DNA of 41,487 nt. Source: Allocoprobacillus merdigallinarum. GTDB taxonomy: Bacteria; Bacillota_I; Bacilli_A; Erysipelotrichales; Coprobacillaceae. Of the stretch, positions 1-7,393 are shown piece after piece. The stretch spans positions 1-41,487 of the forward strand of contig DWZO01000005.1 of NCBI GenBank assembly GCA_019117525.1, written 5' to 3'. Both the position numbers and the translations under genes were made by a program. Under the pieces are notes generated by a model, which was not told the DNA's origin, made no database searches, and was given only the letters and a program-made list of their open reading frames with translations. Position 1 is the stretch's first letter, and the number at the start of each line of letters is the position of its first letter.

Positions 1-12
1 AACCTTTCTCAT
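1..12 (-). CDS. Start of a minus-strand gene, cut by the window edge
   Basis: On the minus strand a GGAGG (24-20) precedes two adjacent ATG codons (15-13 and 12-10). The second has the better spacing, 7 nt, and reads M-R-K-V before the window ends. An extended -10 and a perfect palindrome lie upstream, so a real gene starts here. Four codons do not allow a functional call. The operator-like palindrome over its promoter would suit an autoregulated regulator or a stress gene, but that is inference. Confidence 0.5.
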
Positions 13-43
13 CATCAAACCTCCAATAAAAAGTGAGGCTTAT

Positions 44-72
44 AGTATAACATGATTATTTGATAATGTCCC
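44..72 (-). promoter_or_regulatory. Promoter of the edge gene
   Basis: Minus-strand -10 TATACT (49-44) has an upstream TGT, making an extended -10. A weak -35 GGGACA (72-67) lies 17 nt away. The -35 is inside the left arm of the palindrome at 60-93. Confidence 0.5.
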
Positions 73-93
73 AACATGTTGGGACATTATCAA
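60..93. promoter_or_regulatory. Perfect 34-bp palindrome, probable operator
   Basis: The arm TTGATAATGTCCCAACA (60-76) is followed directly by its exact reverse complement (77-93), with no loop and no mismatch. There is no T-tract, so it does not look like a terminator. It covers the -35 of the minus-strand promoter. A partial third copy, GACATTATCA, lies at 109-118. A dimeric repressor site is the simplest reading. The regulator is unknown. Confidence 0.65.
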
Positions 94-157
94 TCTTGAT
101 ACATTAAGACATTATCATATTTGAATCAGACTATTTTGTTCTATTGTCAACAAGAAC

Positions 158-186
158 TTGTGCCATAAACGACTCTATGTTATAAT
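158..186 (+). promoter_or_regulatory. cspA promoter
   Basis: -35 TTGTGC (158-163), 17-nt spacer, -10 TATAAT (181-186) with TG at 178-179 (extended -10). Transcription from about 193 would give a 5' leader of roughly 120 nt, typical for cold-shock genes. Confidence 0.65.
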
Positions 187-265
187 AAAAAAGCAAAGGA
201 ACATAGCACGTATTTTTAAAAGTATTAGTTATTCTTCAAAGCAAAGATTTATTAGTCGTTTAAAA

Positions 266-310
266 ATGAAGTACTGGTTTTTTGCGAAATCTTTTAAGGA
301 GGTACTTCAT
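266..310 (+). promoter_or_regulatory. Leader hairpin enclosing the cspA ribosome-binding site
   Basis: ATGAAGTAC (266-274) is exactly complementary to GTACTTCAT (302-310), a 9-bp stem ending 1 nt before the start codon. The Shine-Dalgarno (296-302) sits in the loop and the stem edge. Such a fold could make translation temperature dependent, as known for cspA leaders. Function here is inferred. Confidence 0.5.
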
Positions 311-311
311 A

Positions 312-521
312 ATGAGTACAGGTAAAGTGAAATGGTTTAAATCTGATAAGGGTTATGGTTTTATTACAATGGAAGGTCAAGACAAAGATATCTTTGTTCA
401 TTTCTCTTCTATTAACGCTGAAGGATTTAAAACTTTACAGGAAGGTCAAACTGTTGAATTTGATATCGTTGAAGGAGATAGAGGACCTCAAGCTACTAAC
501 GTAACAGTTATTGATGATTAA
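312..521 (+). CDS. cspA: Cold-shock protein (CspA family)
   Basis: A 69-aa single cold-shock domain, the usual family length. It binds single-stranded RNA/DNA and acts as an RNA chaperone in the cytoplasm. RNP1 is KGYGFITM (13-20) and RNP2 is centred on IFVHF (27-31); Trp8 and the surrounding KVKWF are conserved. The ATG at 312 is chosen over the upstream in-frame TTG at 282 because AAGGAGG (296-302) ends 9 nt before it and the protein then starts at the family's normal MxxGxVKWF. It is monocistronic, with its own promoter, a leader of about 120 nt and a strong terminator. Any of the Csp paralogues (CspA/B/C/D) would fit. Confidence 0.95.
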   Translation: MSTGKVKWFKSDKGYGFITMEGQDKDIFVHFSSINAEGFKTLQEGQTVEFDIVEGDRGPQATNVTVIDD

Positions 522-528
522 ACCATAT

Positions 529-556
529 AAAAAACACATCTTCGGATGTGTTTTTT
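529..556. terminator. Bidirectional terminator between cspA and the DUF454 gene
   Basis: 12-bp stem AAAAAACACATC / GATGTGTTTTTT around a TTCG tetraloop, with A- and T-runs on both sides. It serves cspA and the convergent gene, whose stop codon lies at 555-557. Confidence 0.9.
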
Positions 557-926
557 ATATGTGTTCTAACTTGATTGTTTTGATTTTAAAAAGGAAATAA
601 TAATATTTAAAAATATATAATCCAATAATAAAGACTCTTAACCACCATAAGTCTGTCAAAAACAATGGAAAAGCAAGCATGAAACTAGCAAGACTTAAAA
701 TACAGATTTTTGTTTTTAAAGTCATTGCTCTTTTTTGAACAAATGGTTCTAAATGTCTTTGATAAGCCTTTGTAGATACAAACCAGTTATGCACACGCTT
801 AGAGCTTCTTGCAAAACAAAAGCCAGCTAGTAAAAGAAAGGGTGTTGTTGGTAATATAGGCAATACAATCCCAATAAATCCTAGACCAAAGCTAATCATT
901 CCTATCATCAAATAAATATAACGCAT
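555..926 (-). CDS. DUF454 (YbaN-like) inner membrane protein
   Basis: 123 aa, the normal length for DUF454. The signature of short hydrophobic stretches around LPTTPFLLLAGFCFARSS (residues 25-42) is clear. Membrane segments cover about 4-38 and 70-105. The biochemical role of this family is not established. The start has AGGAGG 6 nt upstream. It is the last gene of a four-gene minus-strand run (ABC exporter pair, YgbA-like protein, this gene), 10 bp after its neighbour, so it is probably co-transcribed and shares their redox/nitrosative context. Confidence 0.85.
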   Translation of the reverse strand: MRYIYLMIGMISFGLGFIGIVLPILPTTPFLLLAGFCFARSSKRVHNWFVSTKAYQRHLEPFVQKRAMTLKTKICILSLASFMLAFPLFLTDLWWLRVFIIGLYIFKYYYFLFKIKTIKLEHI

Positions 927-936
927 ACGTTTCCTC

Positions 937-1224
937 CTAAATTTTCAAAGCATGACGTAAAGCCAGTAGAGGATGATAAAAAATCATTCTCGGTCCACTA
1001 TAACGCATGACTTTTTTGATTTGCTTTTGCATATTCTTTTCATAACAATGAATATGACATTGACTACAAAATGTTTTATCTTTCATCATGGGACATTTTT
1101 CAATACGCTTCAAAGCATAATTGACTAAAGTCTTTTCATCTATATCATCATGATGCAAACAATATAAATGAATCATCAAAGCCACAACTTTCATTTCTCT
1201 TTGTCGTTTCTTTTCAATATTCAT
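937..1224 (-). CDS. YgbA-like protein (nitrous oxide-stimulated promoter family)
   Basis: 95 aa. It matches the YgbA_NO family in length and pattern: an N-terminal basic helix, VALMIHLYCLHH (15-25), a Cys cluster C44-x8-C53-x2-C56-x3-C60, and the C-terminal MRYSGPRMIFYHPLLALRH block. The cysteines could bind a metal or an Fe-S cluster; this is inferred. E. coli ygbA is induced by nitric oxide under NsrR control, but no such control is visible here. The ATG overlaps the TAA of the preceding ABC gene by one base (TAATG), implying translational coupling with the exporter. Confidence 0.85.
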   Translation of the reverse strand: MNIEKKRQREMKVVALMIHLYCLHHDDIDEKTLVNYALKRIEKCPMMKDKTFCSQCHIHCYEKNMQKQIKKVMRYSGPRMIFYHPLLALRHALKI

Positions 1225-2873
1225 TAGCTGACCCTGCCTTGATCCATTTTGATTGTTTGATTGACAATCTTCATTGTCGATTCACGATGAGAAACAAGAA
1301 TAATGGTTCTCTCTTTTTCATTTTGTAATGCTTTTAAAATAATCCCTTCATTTAAAACATCTAAATTACTTGTTGGTTCATCTAATAAAATACATTCTGC
1401 CTGGCTCAAAAATGCTCTTGCAAGTGAAATTCTTTGTCTTTCTCCTCCTGATAATGATGACCCCAGTTCACTAACAGGTGTCTGATAACCCTCAGGTAAA
1501 GACATAATCCAATCATGCAGACTGGCTTTTTGACAGGCGGCTTGAATCTCATCACTTGTAGCATCCAATTTTGCGATTTTAATATTATTTTCAATCGAAT
1601 CATGGAATAACACAGTTTCCTGTGTGACATAAGCAAACATATGACGCATATTGGATGTATTGATGTCTGTTAAAGGTGTTTGACCTATTTGGATCACACC
1701 ACGAAGAGGATCATAGAAACGCATAAGTAACTTTAATAAAGTCGATTTTCCACTACCACTCTTTCCAATAATACCTGTCACTTTTCCTTTATCAAAATGA
1801 AGATGAAGATTCTGTAAAATAGGATCATCTTGTTGATAAGCAAACGTCACATCATCAACGTGGATATCATCAAATGATATATGAGGCTGTCCCGTCACTT
1901 CACAGATAGCTTCCTTTTCTTCTAAAATGGCCATGACACGACGACCACTGCTTAATGTAGAAAGTAAATTATTTGCCAGATTAGACAAGGCCATCACTGG
2001 TCCAAAACTTGAAAGCATCAGTACTACTGCTGTTATGACATGATAAACATTGACTTGATTTTGTAAATAGAAAATATACATCACGATAAACATAACGAAA
2101 GATGAGATAGATATCAGCAATTGTGAACTTACAATTTGCGTAGCTTCAATATTTTTCATCTGTCCTTGCATATCCTCAATACAATCACTACGCTCATTCA
2201 TCTGTTCAAGACGTTTGTTACCAGCATGATATTGTAAAAGTGTTGATAAACCACGATAGCTTTCTAATAGGAAACTGCTCATATTGCCAATTTCATCACG
2301 ATTCTTTTGCCCTATCTCCTGCCCTTTGTGATTGACATAAAAGGGAATCACAATAGCCATCATCAAATAAGCAATCAAAGCAATCATCATAGCGAATATA
2401 TGTATATGAGCAAAAAATTTCAATAAAATCAAAGATGTGAAAAAAGCAATCAAAACTGGTGAAATCGTATGAGCATAGAAAACTTCAAGTAACTCAATAT
2501 CATTGGTAATAATAGAAATTAAGTTGCCTTTGTCTTTACCATCCAATTTGGCTGGTGCCAGACGTCTTAATGCCGTGTATACATGATCACGTATAATCGC
2601 TAGAAGTTTAAACGCAATATAGTGATTCAATGCCTGTTCACCATAATGAAGGACACCTCTTAGTATTGCCAAACATAGCAAAATACCTAAAACCCATGAA
2701 AGAGGAAAGTGTGCATACATCCCTGTTGTCTGTAAAATAGCCATCACCGCTATAACGGGAATACCAATCGCACAAAGAAAACCTAAAACACCTAACAAAA
2801 CAGCTCCTAACATTGGAAGTGTTAATGGTTTGACAAGTTTTAACATTTTCCATATCAATTGTACATTATTCAT
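1224..2873 (-). CDS. CydC-like ABC exporter subunit
   Basis: 549 aa. About six membrane helices lie in residues 1-310, followed by a C-terminal ATPase domain. Walker A GKSGSGKST starts near 370, the Q-loop Gln is at 418, the signature LSGGE near 474, Walker B ILLDEPTSNLD near 495 and the H-loop His at 529; all are intact. It overlaps the upstream partner gene by 8 bp, so the two form a heterodimer. Order and lengths fit CydDC, which exports cysteine/glutathione to the cell surface. A lipid- or peptide-type heterodimeric exporter cannot be excluded, because no cydAB oxidase genes are in the window. The Cys-rich YgbA neighbour supports a thiol or redox role. Confidence 0.8.
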   Translation of the reverse strand: MNNVQLIWKMLKLVKPLTLPMLGAVLLGVLGFLCAIGIPVIAVMAILQTTGMYAHFPLSWVLGILLCLAILRGVLHYGEQALNHYIAFKLLAIIRDHVYTALRRLAPAKLDGKDKGNLISIITNDIELLEVFYAHTISPVLIAFFTSLILLKFFAHIHIFAMMIALIAYLMMAIVIPFYVNHKGQEIGQKNRDEIGNMSSFLLESYRGLSTLLQYHAGNKRLEQMNERSDCIEDMQGQMKNIEATQIVSSQLLISISSFVMFIVMYIFYLQNQVNVYHVITAVVLMLSSFGPVMALSNLANNLLSTLSSGRRVMAILEEKEAICEVTGQPHISFDDIHVDDVTFAYQQDDPILQNLHLHFDKGKVTGIIGKSGSGKSTLLKLLMRFYDPLRGVIQIGQTPLTDINTSNMRHMFAYVTQETVLFHDSIENNIKIAKLDATSDEIQAACQKASLHDWIMSLPEGYQTPVSELGSSLSGGERQRISLARAFLSQAECILLDEPTSNLDVLNEGIILKALQNEKERTIILVSHRESTMKIVNQTIKMDQGRVS

Positions 2874-4587
2874 GGCTATATACCTCCAATTCCTGTTGAC
2901 TTTGATACATATGATGATAAATGTCTTCTTGATGCATAAGTTTTTGATGTGTTCCCTGTTCTACCAAAGCCCCTTGTTGCATCACATAAATCTCATCACA
3001 ATGAACCACACTTTGTAAACGATGGGTAATGAAAATAACCGTTTTTGTTTGTGTTAATGTCTTAATGACATTTAAAATATGGTTTTCACTCTCTACATCA
3101 ATATTACTTGTGGCTTCATCAAAAATATAGACATCTACGTTTTTAAGTAATGCTCTGGCAAGATTCAATCGTTGTTTTTGTCCACCAGATAAATTACTTC
3201 CATTTTCTAATAAAGGCGTATCCAATCCCATTTGTTCATGGAAAAAGCCATCTAAACGCACTTGTTTTAATACATCCCATAACTGTTCATCACAATATTG
3301 TGAAAACATATTTAGATTTTCTCTAACCGTTCCTTTCAATATCATAGGATCATGTGTCACATACATCACATGTTCCATAAAACTCTCATCACGAATATCA
3401 CTACGTTGATGCTCACCCATATAAAGATGTCCTTCTAAACAACGATGATAGCCCATCATTAACTTAGCTATTGTACTTTTTCCTGAACCACTTTCTCCAA
3501 CAATACCAATAAATTGATGTGGCTGAATATGTAAAGATACATCCTTTAAAATAGGTCTTTTGTCATCATATTGAAAAGAAACATGTTCAAGTCTGATATC
3601 AAAGGAAGTATCTAAATCATATTGACCATCCGATGATACAGGCAAATCTAAGATTTTAAAGATTTTATCACTCGCAGCAATACCATTCATCGCAATATGG
3701 AAGAAAGATCCTAACTGTCTTAATGGAATAAAGAATTCAAAAGACATCAAAACAATAAACAATGCGCCAAACAATGATAAAGTCTGATTTTGAAAATGTG
3801 TAATCGCAAAAAAGCATCCTAATCCTGCCCCACCATAGGCAACAATATCCATAATACTGATACTATTTAATTGCATAATCAAGACACGCATTGTAATACG
3901 TCTAAAATTCTCTGCTTCCTGATTCATCTGTTGTTGTTTATAAGCATCACTTTGATAAATCTTTAATGTTGTGAGTGCCTGAAGATTTTCTAAAAAACTA
4001 TCTCCTAGCGTTGTATAGCTGTTCCAATATTTAGAAAGCAGTTTTTTGGCAAACTTCTGTACGAAAATAATCGAAACAGGAATCAATGGAACACAGACAA
4101 ATAAAACCAAAGCACTTTTCCAGTCTAAGAAAGCTGTCAAAACAAATAATGTGACTGGTGCTAAAACACTATAAAACAATTGTGGTAAATATAATGAAAA
4201 ATAAGTTTCTAACTGATTAATACCTTCCACTGATAATTGAACCAATTCACTTGTTCTAACATGATCTTGATAATGACTTCCTAAACTTAAAACTTTTTCA
4301 AAAAGACGCTGTCTTAAAGTCTTTTTCACAAGACTTGCTCCTTTAAAAGAATAATAAGTTGCCTTTTTTAAAACATAAGCTCGTATCATCAAAGATACAA
4401 TCATAACAAGTAAAATCAAAACAACTTTTTCTATGGAAAGTTGTTGATCAAACAACTGTATAAACAAAACACATATCAATAACGTCAACACAATATTCAT
4501 CAATAAAGCTATCCATTGACAAAATACCTGTTTCCATATATATGATTTTGCATCTGGCATTTCTTTTAATAATCTCTTGTCAAACAT
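2866..4587 (-). CDS. CydD-like ABC exporter subunit with an altered Q-loop
   Basis: 573 aa, an N-terminal transmembrane region (about 20-310) plus an ATPase domain: Walker A GESGSGKST near 364, signature LSGGQ near 466, Walker B IFDEATSNID near 488, H-loop His at 522. The Q-loop, normally YVPQDP or similar, reads YVTHDP: His412 replaces the Gln that couples ATP binding to the membrane domain, while the partner keeps Gln. The pair may therefore have one modified nucleotide site, as in other asymmetric heterodimeric exporters. It is the first gene of the four-gene operon and has its own promoter upstream. Confidence 0.8.
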   Translation of the reverse strand: MFDKRLLKEMPDAKSYIWKQVFCQWIALLMNIVLTLLICVLFIQLFDQQLSIEKVVLILLVMIVSLMIRAYVLKKATYYSFKGASLVKKTLRQRLFEKVLSLGSHYQDHVRTSELVQLSVEGINQLETYFSLYLPQLFYSVLAPVTLFVLTAFLDWKSALVLFVCVPLIPVSIIFVQKFAKKLLSKYWNSYTTLGDSFLENLQALTTLKIYQSDAYKQQQMNQEAENFRRITMRVLIMQLNSISIMDIVAYGGAGLGCFFAITHFQNQTLSLFGALFIVLMSFEFFIPLRQLGSFFHIAMNGIAASDKIFKILDLPVSSDGQYDLDTSFDIRLEHVSFQYDDKRPILKDVSLHIQPHQFIGIVGESGSGKSTIAKLMMGYHRCLEGHLYMGEHQRSDIRDESFMEHVMYVTHDPMILKGTVRENLNMFSQYCDEQLWDVLKQVRLDGFFHEQMGLDTPLLENGSNLSGGQKQRLNLARALLKNVDVYIFDEATSNIDVESENHILNVIKTLTQTKTVIFITHRLQSVVHCDEIYVMQQGALVEQGTHQKLMHQEDIYHHMYQSQQELEVYSHE

Positions 4588-4604
4588 GAATACTCTCCTT
4601 TTTT

Positions 4605-4661
4605 GTTAGTCTTATCTAACCGAAGTATCCAAATGTTAGCATAGAGTAACTTGCAAGTCAA
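4605..4661 (-). promoter_or_regulatory. Promoter and small inverted repeat ahead of the exporter operon
   Basis: Minus-strand -35 TTGACT (4661-4656), 17-nt spacer, -10 TAACAT (4638-4633) with an upstream TGC. Just downstream GTTAG (4605-4609) and CTAAC (4616-4620) form an inverted repeat with a 6-nt gap, placed where a repressor would block transcription. The regulator is unknown. Confidence 0.55.
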
Positions 4662-4662
4662 T

Positions 4663-4689
4663 AAAAAGTGATAGAATATCCTATCACTT
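4663..4689 (-). terminator. Terminator of the scpA-scpB-phosphatase operon
   Basis: 9-bp stem AAGTGATAG (4666-4674) / CTATCACTT (4681-4689) with a 6-nt loop, followed on the minus strand by a T-run. The phosphatase stop codon (4684-4686) lies within the stem. Confidence 0.85.
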
Positions 4690-5499
4690 GTTAAAATGAG
4701 CTATATCATATGTTTGCCATTGTTGATTTTTTTTGATCAATCCCTGATAACGACATGTTTGACAATCATATTGTAAAACATTTAAAAATTGTGTTGTGAT
4801 CACAGAAGAATCTAAATATATAAAATCACCTAAACAACAGATCTGATGAAAATCAGATTGATGAGTTACTTGATGTGTACCAATATGTCCAGCAATGACT
4901 TTTTTATAAAACTGTCCTTGCGAGGCAGGATATTTCATCAAATAGGTATTGACTGTTGATACCTGTTTCCATAGTTCTGGTTGATAATCAATGACTTCAA
5001 TACCAGCATGCACAAAGATCTGATGATCATTTTCATAATAATAAGGTAAATGTTTTAACCAGTTCATAACAGAAGCATGTTTTTGACATATCAGTTCACG
5101 GCATTGATGATACATATCTTCTATTATAGAGAAACGATCTTGATGATAAGCAGATGCTCGTTGATAGATGGATGTCATTTCTTCTTCACCTGTAAAACTT
5201 TCTAACGTTGAAAAAGACATATCTATGTGCGTATCCAGATAAGTTTCACGATCTTCTAAAAAAGATAGTAACCATTCTTCATGGTTTCCTTGTAAAACAA
5301 TCACCTGTTGAGGATATGCAAGTTGAAGCTGATAAATATATTGCAGTGTCAGATATGAATTTCCATGACAATCACCATCAATATAATCACCAACTAAAAT
5401 CAATTGATCACCATTTTCAAAACGAACCCATTCATCAACAACATTCTTTAATAAATCATATCTTCCATGAATATCTGAAATTGCATAAATATATGCCAT
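4684..5499 (-). CDS. Metallophosphatase of the PPP / diadenosine-tetraphosphatase type
   Basis: 271 aa, calcineurin-like fold. Metal-binding motifs appear in order: SDIHG (8-12), GDYIDG (37-42) and GNHE (71-74), followed by HAG and AGHIGTH downstream. This order is that of Ser/Thr phosphoprotein phosphatases and ApaH-like Ap4A hydrolases. The third position of the second motif is GDxxDG, not the usual GDxxDRG, so the substrate is uncertain. It starts 22 bp after scpB ends and has a strong SD (TAGGAGG), so it is probably in the scpAB operon; no functional link to condensin is known to me. Confidence 0.8.
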   Translation of the reverse strand: MAYIYAISDIHGRYDLLKNVVDEWVRFENGDQLILVGDYIDGDCHGNSYLTLQYIYQLQLAYPQQVIVLQGNHEEWLLSFLEDRETYLDTHIDMSFSTLESFTGEEEMTSIYQRASAYHQDRFSIIEDMYHQCRELICQKHASVMNWLKHLPYYYENDHQIFVHAGIEVIDYQPELWKQVSTVNTYLMKYPASQGQFYKKVIAGHIGTHQVTHQSDFHQICCLGDFIYLDSSVITTQFLNVLQYDCQTCRYQGLIKKNQQWQTYDIAHFNK

Positions 5500-5521
5500 G
5501 ATATCCTCCTACCCTACAATA

Positions 5522-6088
5522 TTATTCTTCTGTATATTTCGTATTAAAAATATCTTCCTGATCAAAATCTTCCTTCATTTCTTTTAATTCAGGCAATTCA
5601 TCTAAGGAAGTCAATGAAAATGCATCCATAAATTCATCTGTCACTCCATATAAGATGGGTTTACCCGGTGTATCTTCTCGTCCAACTTCTTTAATTAAAG
5701 CTTTCGCAGCTAGTTTTCTAATCATCGCATCACATCCAACACCACGTATTTCTTCAATACGTACACGTGTAATAGGTTGATTATAAGCAATGATTGCTAA
5801 AGTTTCTAATGCTGCATTAGACAATGTATTTTCACTTTGTTCAATCATTCTTTGATAATATTCATGATGTTTGGCAAGTGTGGCAAATTTATAGACACCA
5901 CCAAAATTAACCAGTTCAAACCCTTTGATTGTCTTATCATTTTCAATTTGAATCAGTTCATCAACATATTGTGTCGCTTCTTTTTTACTTAATTTTAAAA
6001 CAGAAGAGATTTGTTTGATTGTTAAACCTTCATCTCCTGATAAAAACAACATACCTTCTATCACACTTAATATTTCATTTTTGTCCAT
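5522..6088 (-). CDS. scpB: Segregation and condensation protein B
   Basis: 188 aa, tandem winged-helix protein that binds the ScpA kleisin and modulates SMC in chromosome condensation and segregation. Residues 1-75 form the first winged helix (SVIEGMLFLSGDEGLTIKQI) and 85-165 the second; the typical ALETLAIIAYNQPITRxxIEEIRGV block is present. The ATG at 6088 is preferred over the TTG three bases earlier: AAGGAGAG lies upstream, and the ATG overlaps the scpA stop as TGATG, so translation is coupled. The acidic C-terminal tail is usual for ScpB. Confidence 0.95.
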   Translation of the reverse strand: MDKNEILSVIEGMLFLSGDEGLTIKQISSVLKLSKKEATQYVDELIQIENDKTIKGFELVNFGGVYKFATLAKHHEYYQRMIEQSENTLSNAALETLAIIAYNQPITRVRIEEIRGVGCDAMIRKLAAKALIKEVGREDTPGKPILYGVTDEFMDAFSLTSLDELPELKEMKEDFDQEDIFNTKYTEE

Positions 6089-6816
6089 CAAACTCTCTCC
6101 TTTAAATAGATATCTTCAAAGTTTCCATCCTGTTCAATAACCAGTTCATTTTTATTGACTAAAACAAGAACAGATAAAAAAGTAATCACAAAGAAGATTT
6201 TTGTTGGTTCCTCAAACAAATCTTCTAACTTGACTCTTTGATTTTTATGTATACGAAAATACTGTCTAATCTGATCACTACGTTCATCAATAGAAATCTC
6301 AACACGTGCTATTTTAGATTCTAATGGTGCTAATAATGCTTTTCTTTGAAACATCTTTTGCATAGCTCTAATTAAATCATAGACTTCCAAATTATCTGGA
6401 ATCATTTCTGTTGTATCAATAACATATTCATCCATAAAAGCAGGAGCTTTTGTATGAATATATTGTCTTTGTTCATATTTTTCTTTAAATTCATCTAAGA
6501 CATCTTTATATTTTTTATATTCAATTAATCGTTTGATTAACTGTTCTCTTGGATCTTCCTGATAATCATCTTCCAATTCAACCTTTTGGGCTGGTAAAAG
6601 CATTTTACTTTTCATCTCAATTAACTGTGCTGCCATGACTAAATATTCTGACATTGTTTCTAATTGCTGAGCATCCATTTGATCAATATAAGCAAGATAT
6701 TGATCAGTAATAACTGAGACTTCCAAAGTTTCCAAATCCATTTCCTTTTCTTTAATTAAATGCAACAATAAATCTAATGGACCCTGAAAATCTTCAAGAA
6801 CAACTTCATACGCCAT
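6088..6816 (-). CDS. scpA: Segregation and condensation protein A (kleisin)
   Basis: 242 aa. The N-terminal kleisin signature VVLEDFQGPLDLLLHLIKE (about 5-23) and the YLVMAAQLIEMKSKMLLP helix (about 58-75) identify ScpA, which bridges the SMC head and neck. The C-terminal winged-helix part (about 170-242) ends in a typical FFVITFLSVLVLVNKNEL stretch. It is the first gene of the scpA-scpB-phosphatase run. An extended -10 (TGTTATAAT, minus strand, near 6841-6849) lies just upstream without a clear -35. Confidence 0.95.
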   Translation of the reverse strand: MAYEVVLEDFQGPLDLLLHLIKEKEMDLETLEVSVITDQYLAYIDQMDAQQLETMSEYLVMAAQLIEMKSKMLLPAQKVELEDDYQEDPREQLIKRLIEYKKYKDVLDEFKEKYEQRQYIHTKAPAFMDEYVIDTTEMIPDNLEVYDLIRAMQKMFQRKALLAPLESKIARVEISIDERSDQIRQYFRIHKNQRVKLEDLFEEPTKIFFVITFLSVLVLVNKNELVIEQDGNFEDIYLKERV

Positions 6817-6840
6817 GCTTCCACCTCCACTAACTTATGT

Positions 6841-6849
6841 ATTATAACA
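6841..6849 (-). promoter_or_regulatory. Extended -10 promoter of scpA
   Basis: Minus-strand TGTTATAAT (6849-6841), 25 nt before the scpA start. No good -35 lies 16-18 nt upstream. Confidence 0.5.
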
Positions 6850-6904
6850 TAAAGTCCAATGCCATGACTATATAGAATACCTAAATATTTTTCTATGAGA
6901 TTGT

Positions 6905-7255
6905 TAATTTTTAAAGAAAACATCTTTTACATAATTTTCTTAACTTCATGACTAACAGTCAATTCCTTTTCTATCGATATTCTTCTATTGAATATCTTTA
7001 ATCCATAGATCAAATCTCTTTTATTCTTGTTTTAAAACTACTTTTCATCAAGACCAATAAACATCAAATATTCTTTCATTATAGACATGACTTCATGCTG
7101 ACGAAGGAATGTTGTATATATACAATCTACACATGACTATCAGCAATGACACACCTTCCTTGAAACATAAGACCATTTAAAAGATCAGCAAAACAGTCAG
7201 AATGACAAAAATAATTCTTAATATGCGTATCAAATCAATTTCTAAAATTCATCAT
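6905..7255 (-). pseudogene. Relic of an Rpn/PD-(D/E)XK nuclease-transposase family gene
   Basis: The gap between scpA and the cysteine desulfidase gene holds a broken gene. A good SD (AGGAGG, 7271-7266) and two ATG codons (7255) open a frame that meets TGA at codon 7. After that stop the same frame reads DTHIKNYF, then CFADLLNGLMFQGRCVIAD, which closely matches the conserved N-terminus of Firmicute Rpn-type PD-(D/E)XK transposase/nuclease proteins (typically IKxxF, FADLxNxxLFxGxxVI). Further stops and frameshifts follow; nothing recognisable survives beyond about 6905. Degraded mobile-element DNA. The 3' limit is approximate. Confidence 0.6.
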
Positions 7256-7365
7256 AATAATAGCTCCTCCTATTATTTATATACTCATTTTTTTATGACA
7301 CACTTTTTTATCTTTATAAAGATCATAACATAATATTTGCTTATAGCATACTTTTTGATAAAGTA

Positions 7366-7392
7366 AAAATCCTTTTTACAAAGGATTTTCTT
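7366..7392 (-). terminator. Terminator of the cysteine desulfidase gene
   Basis: Stem AAAATCCTT / AAGGATTTT with a short loop and a T-run on the minus strand, directly after the stop codon at 7394. Confidence 0.85.
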
Positions 7393-7393
7393 C

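Noticed and set aside
282..311. Longer cold-shock protein starting at TTG 282
   Set aside because: The extra 10 residues precede the SD and the conserved N-terminus; the ATG at 312 is the real start.
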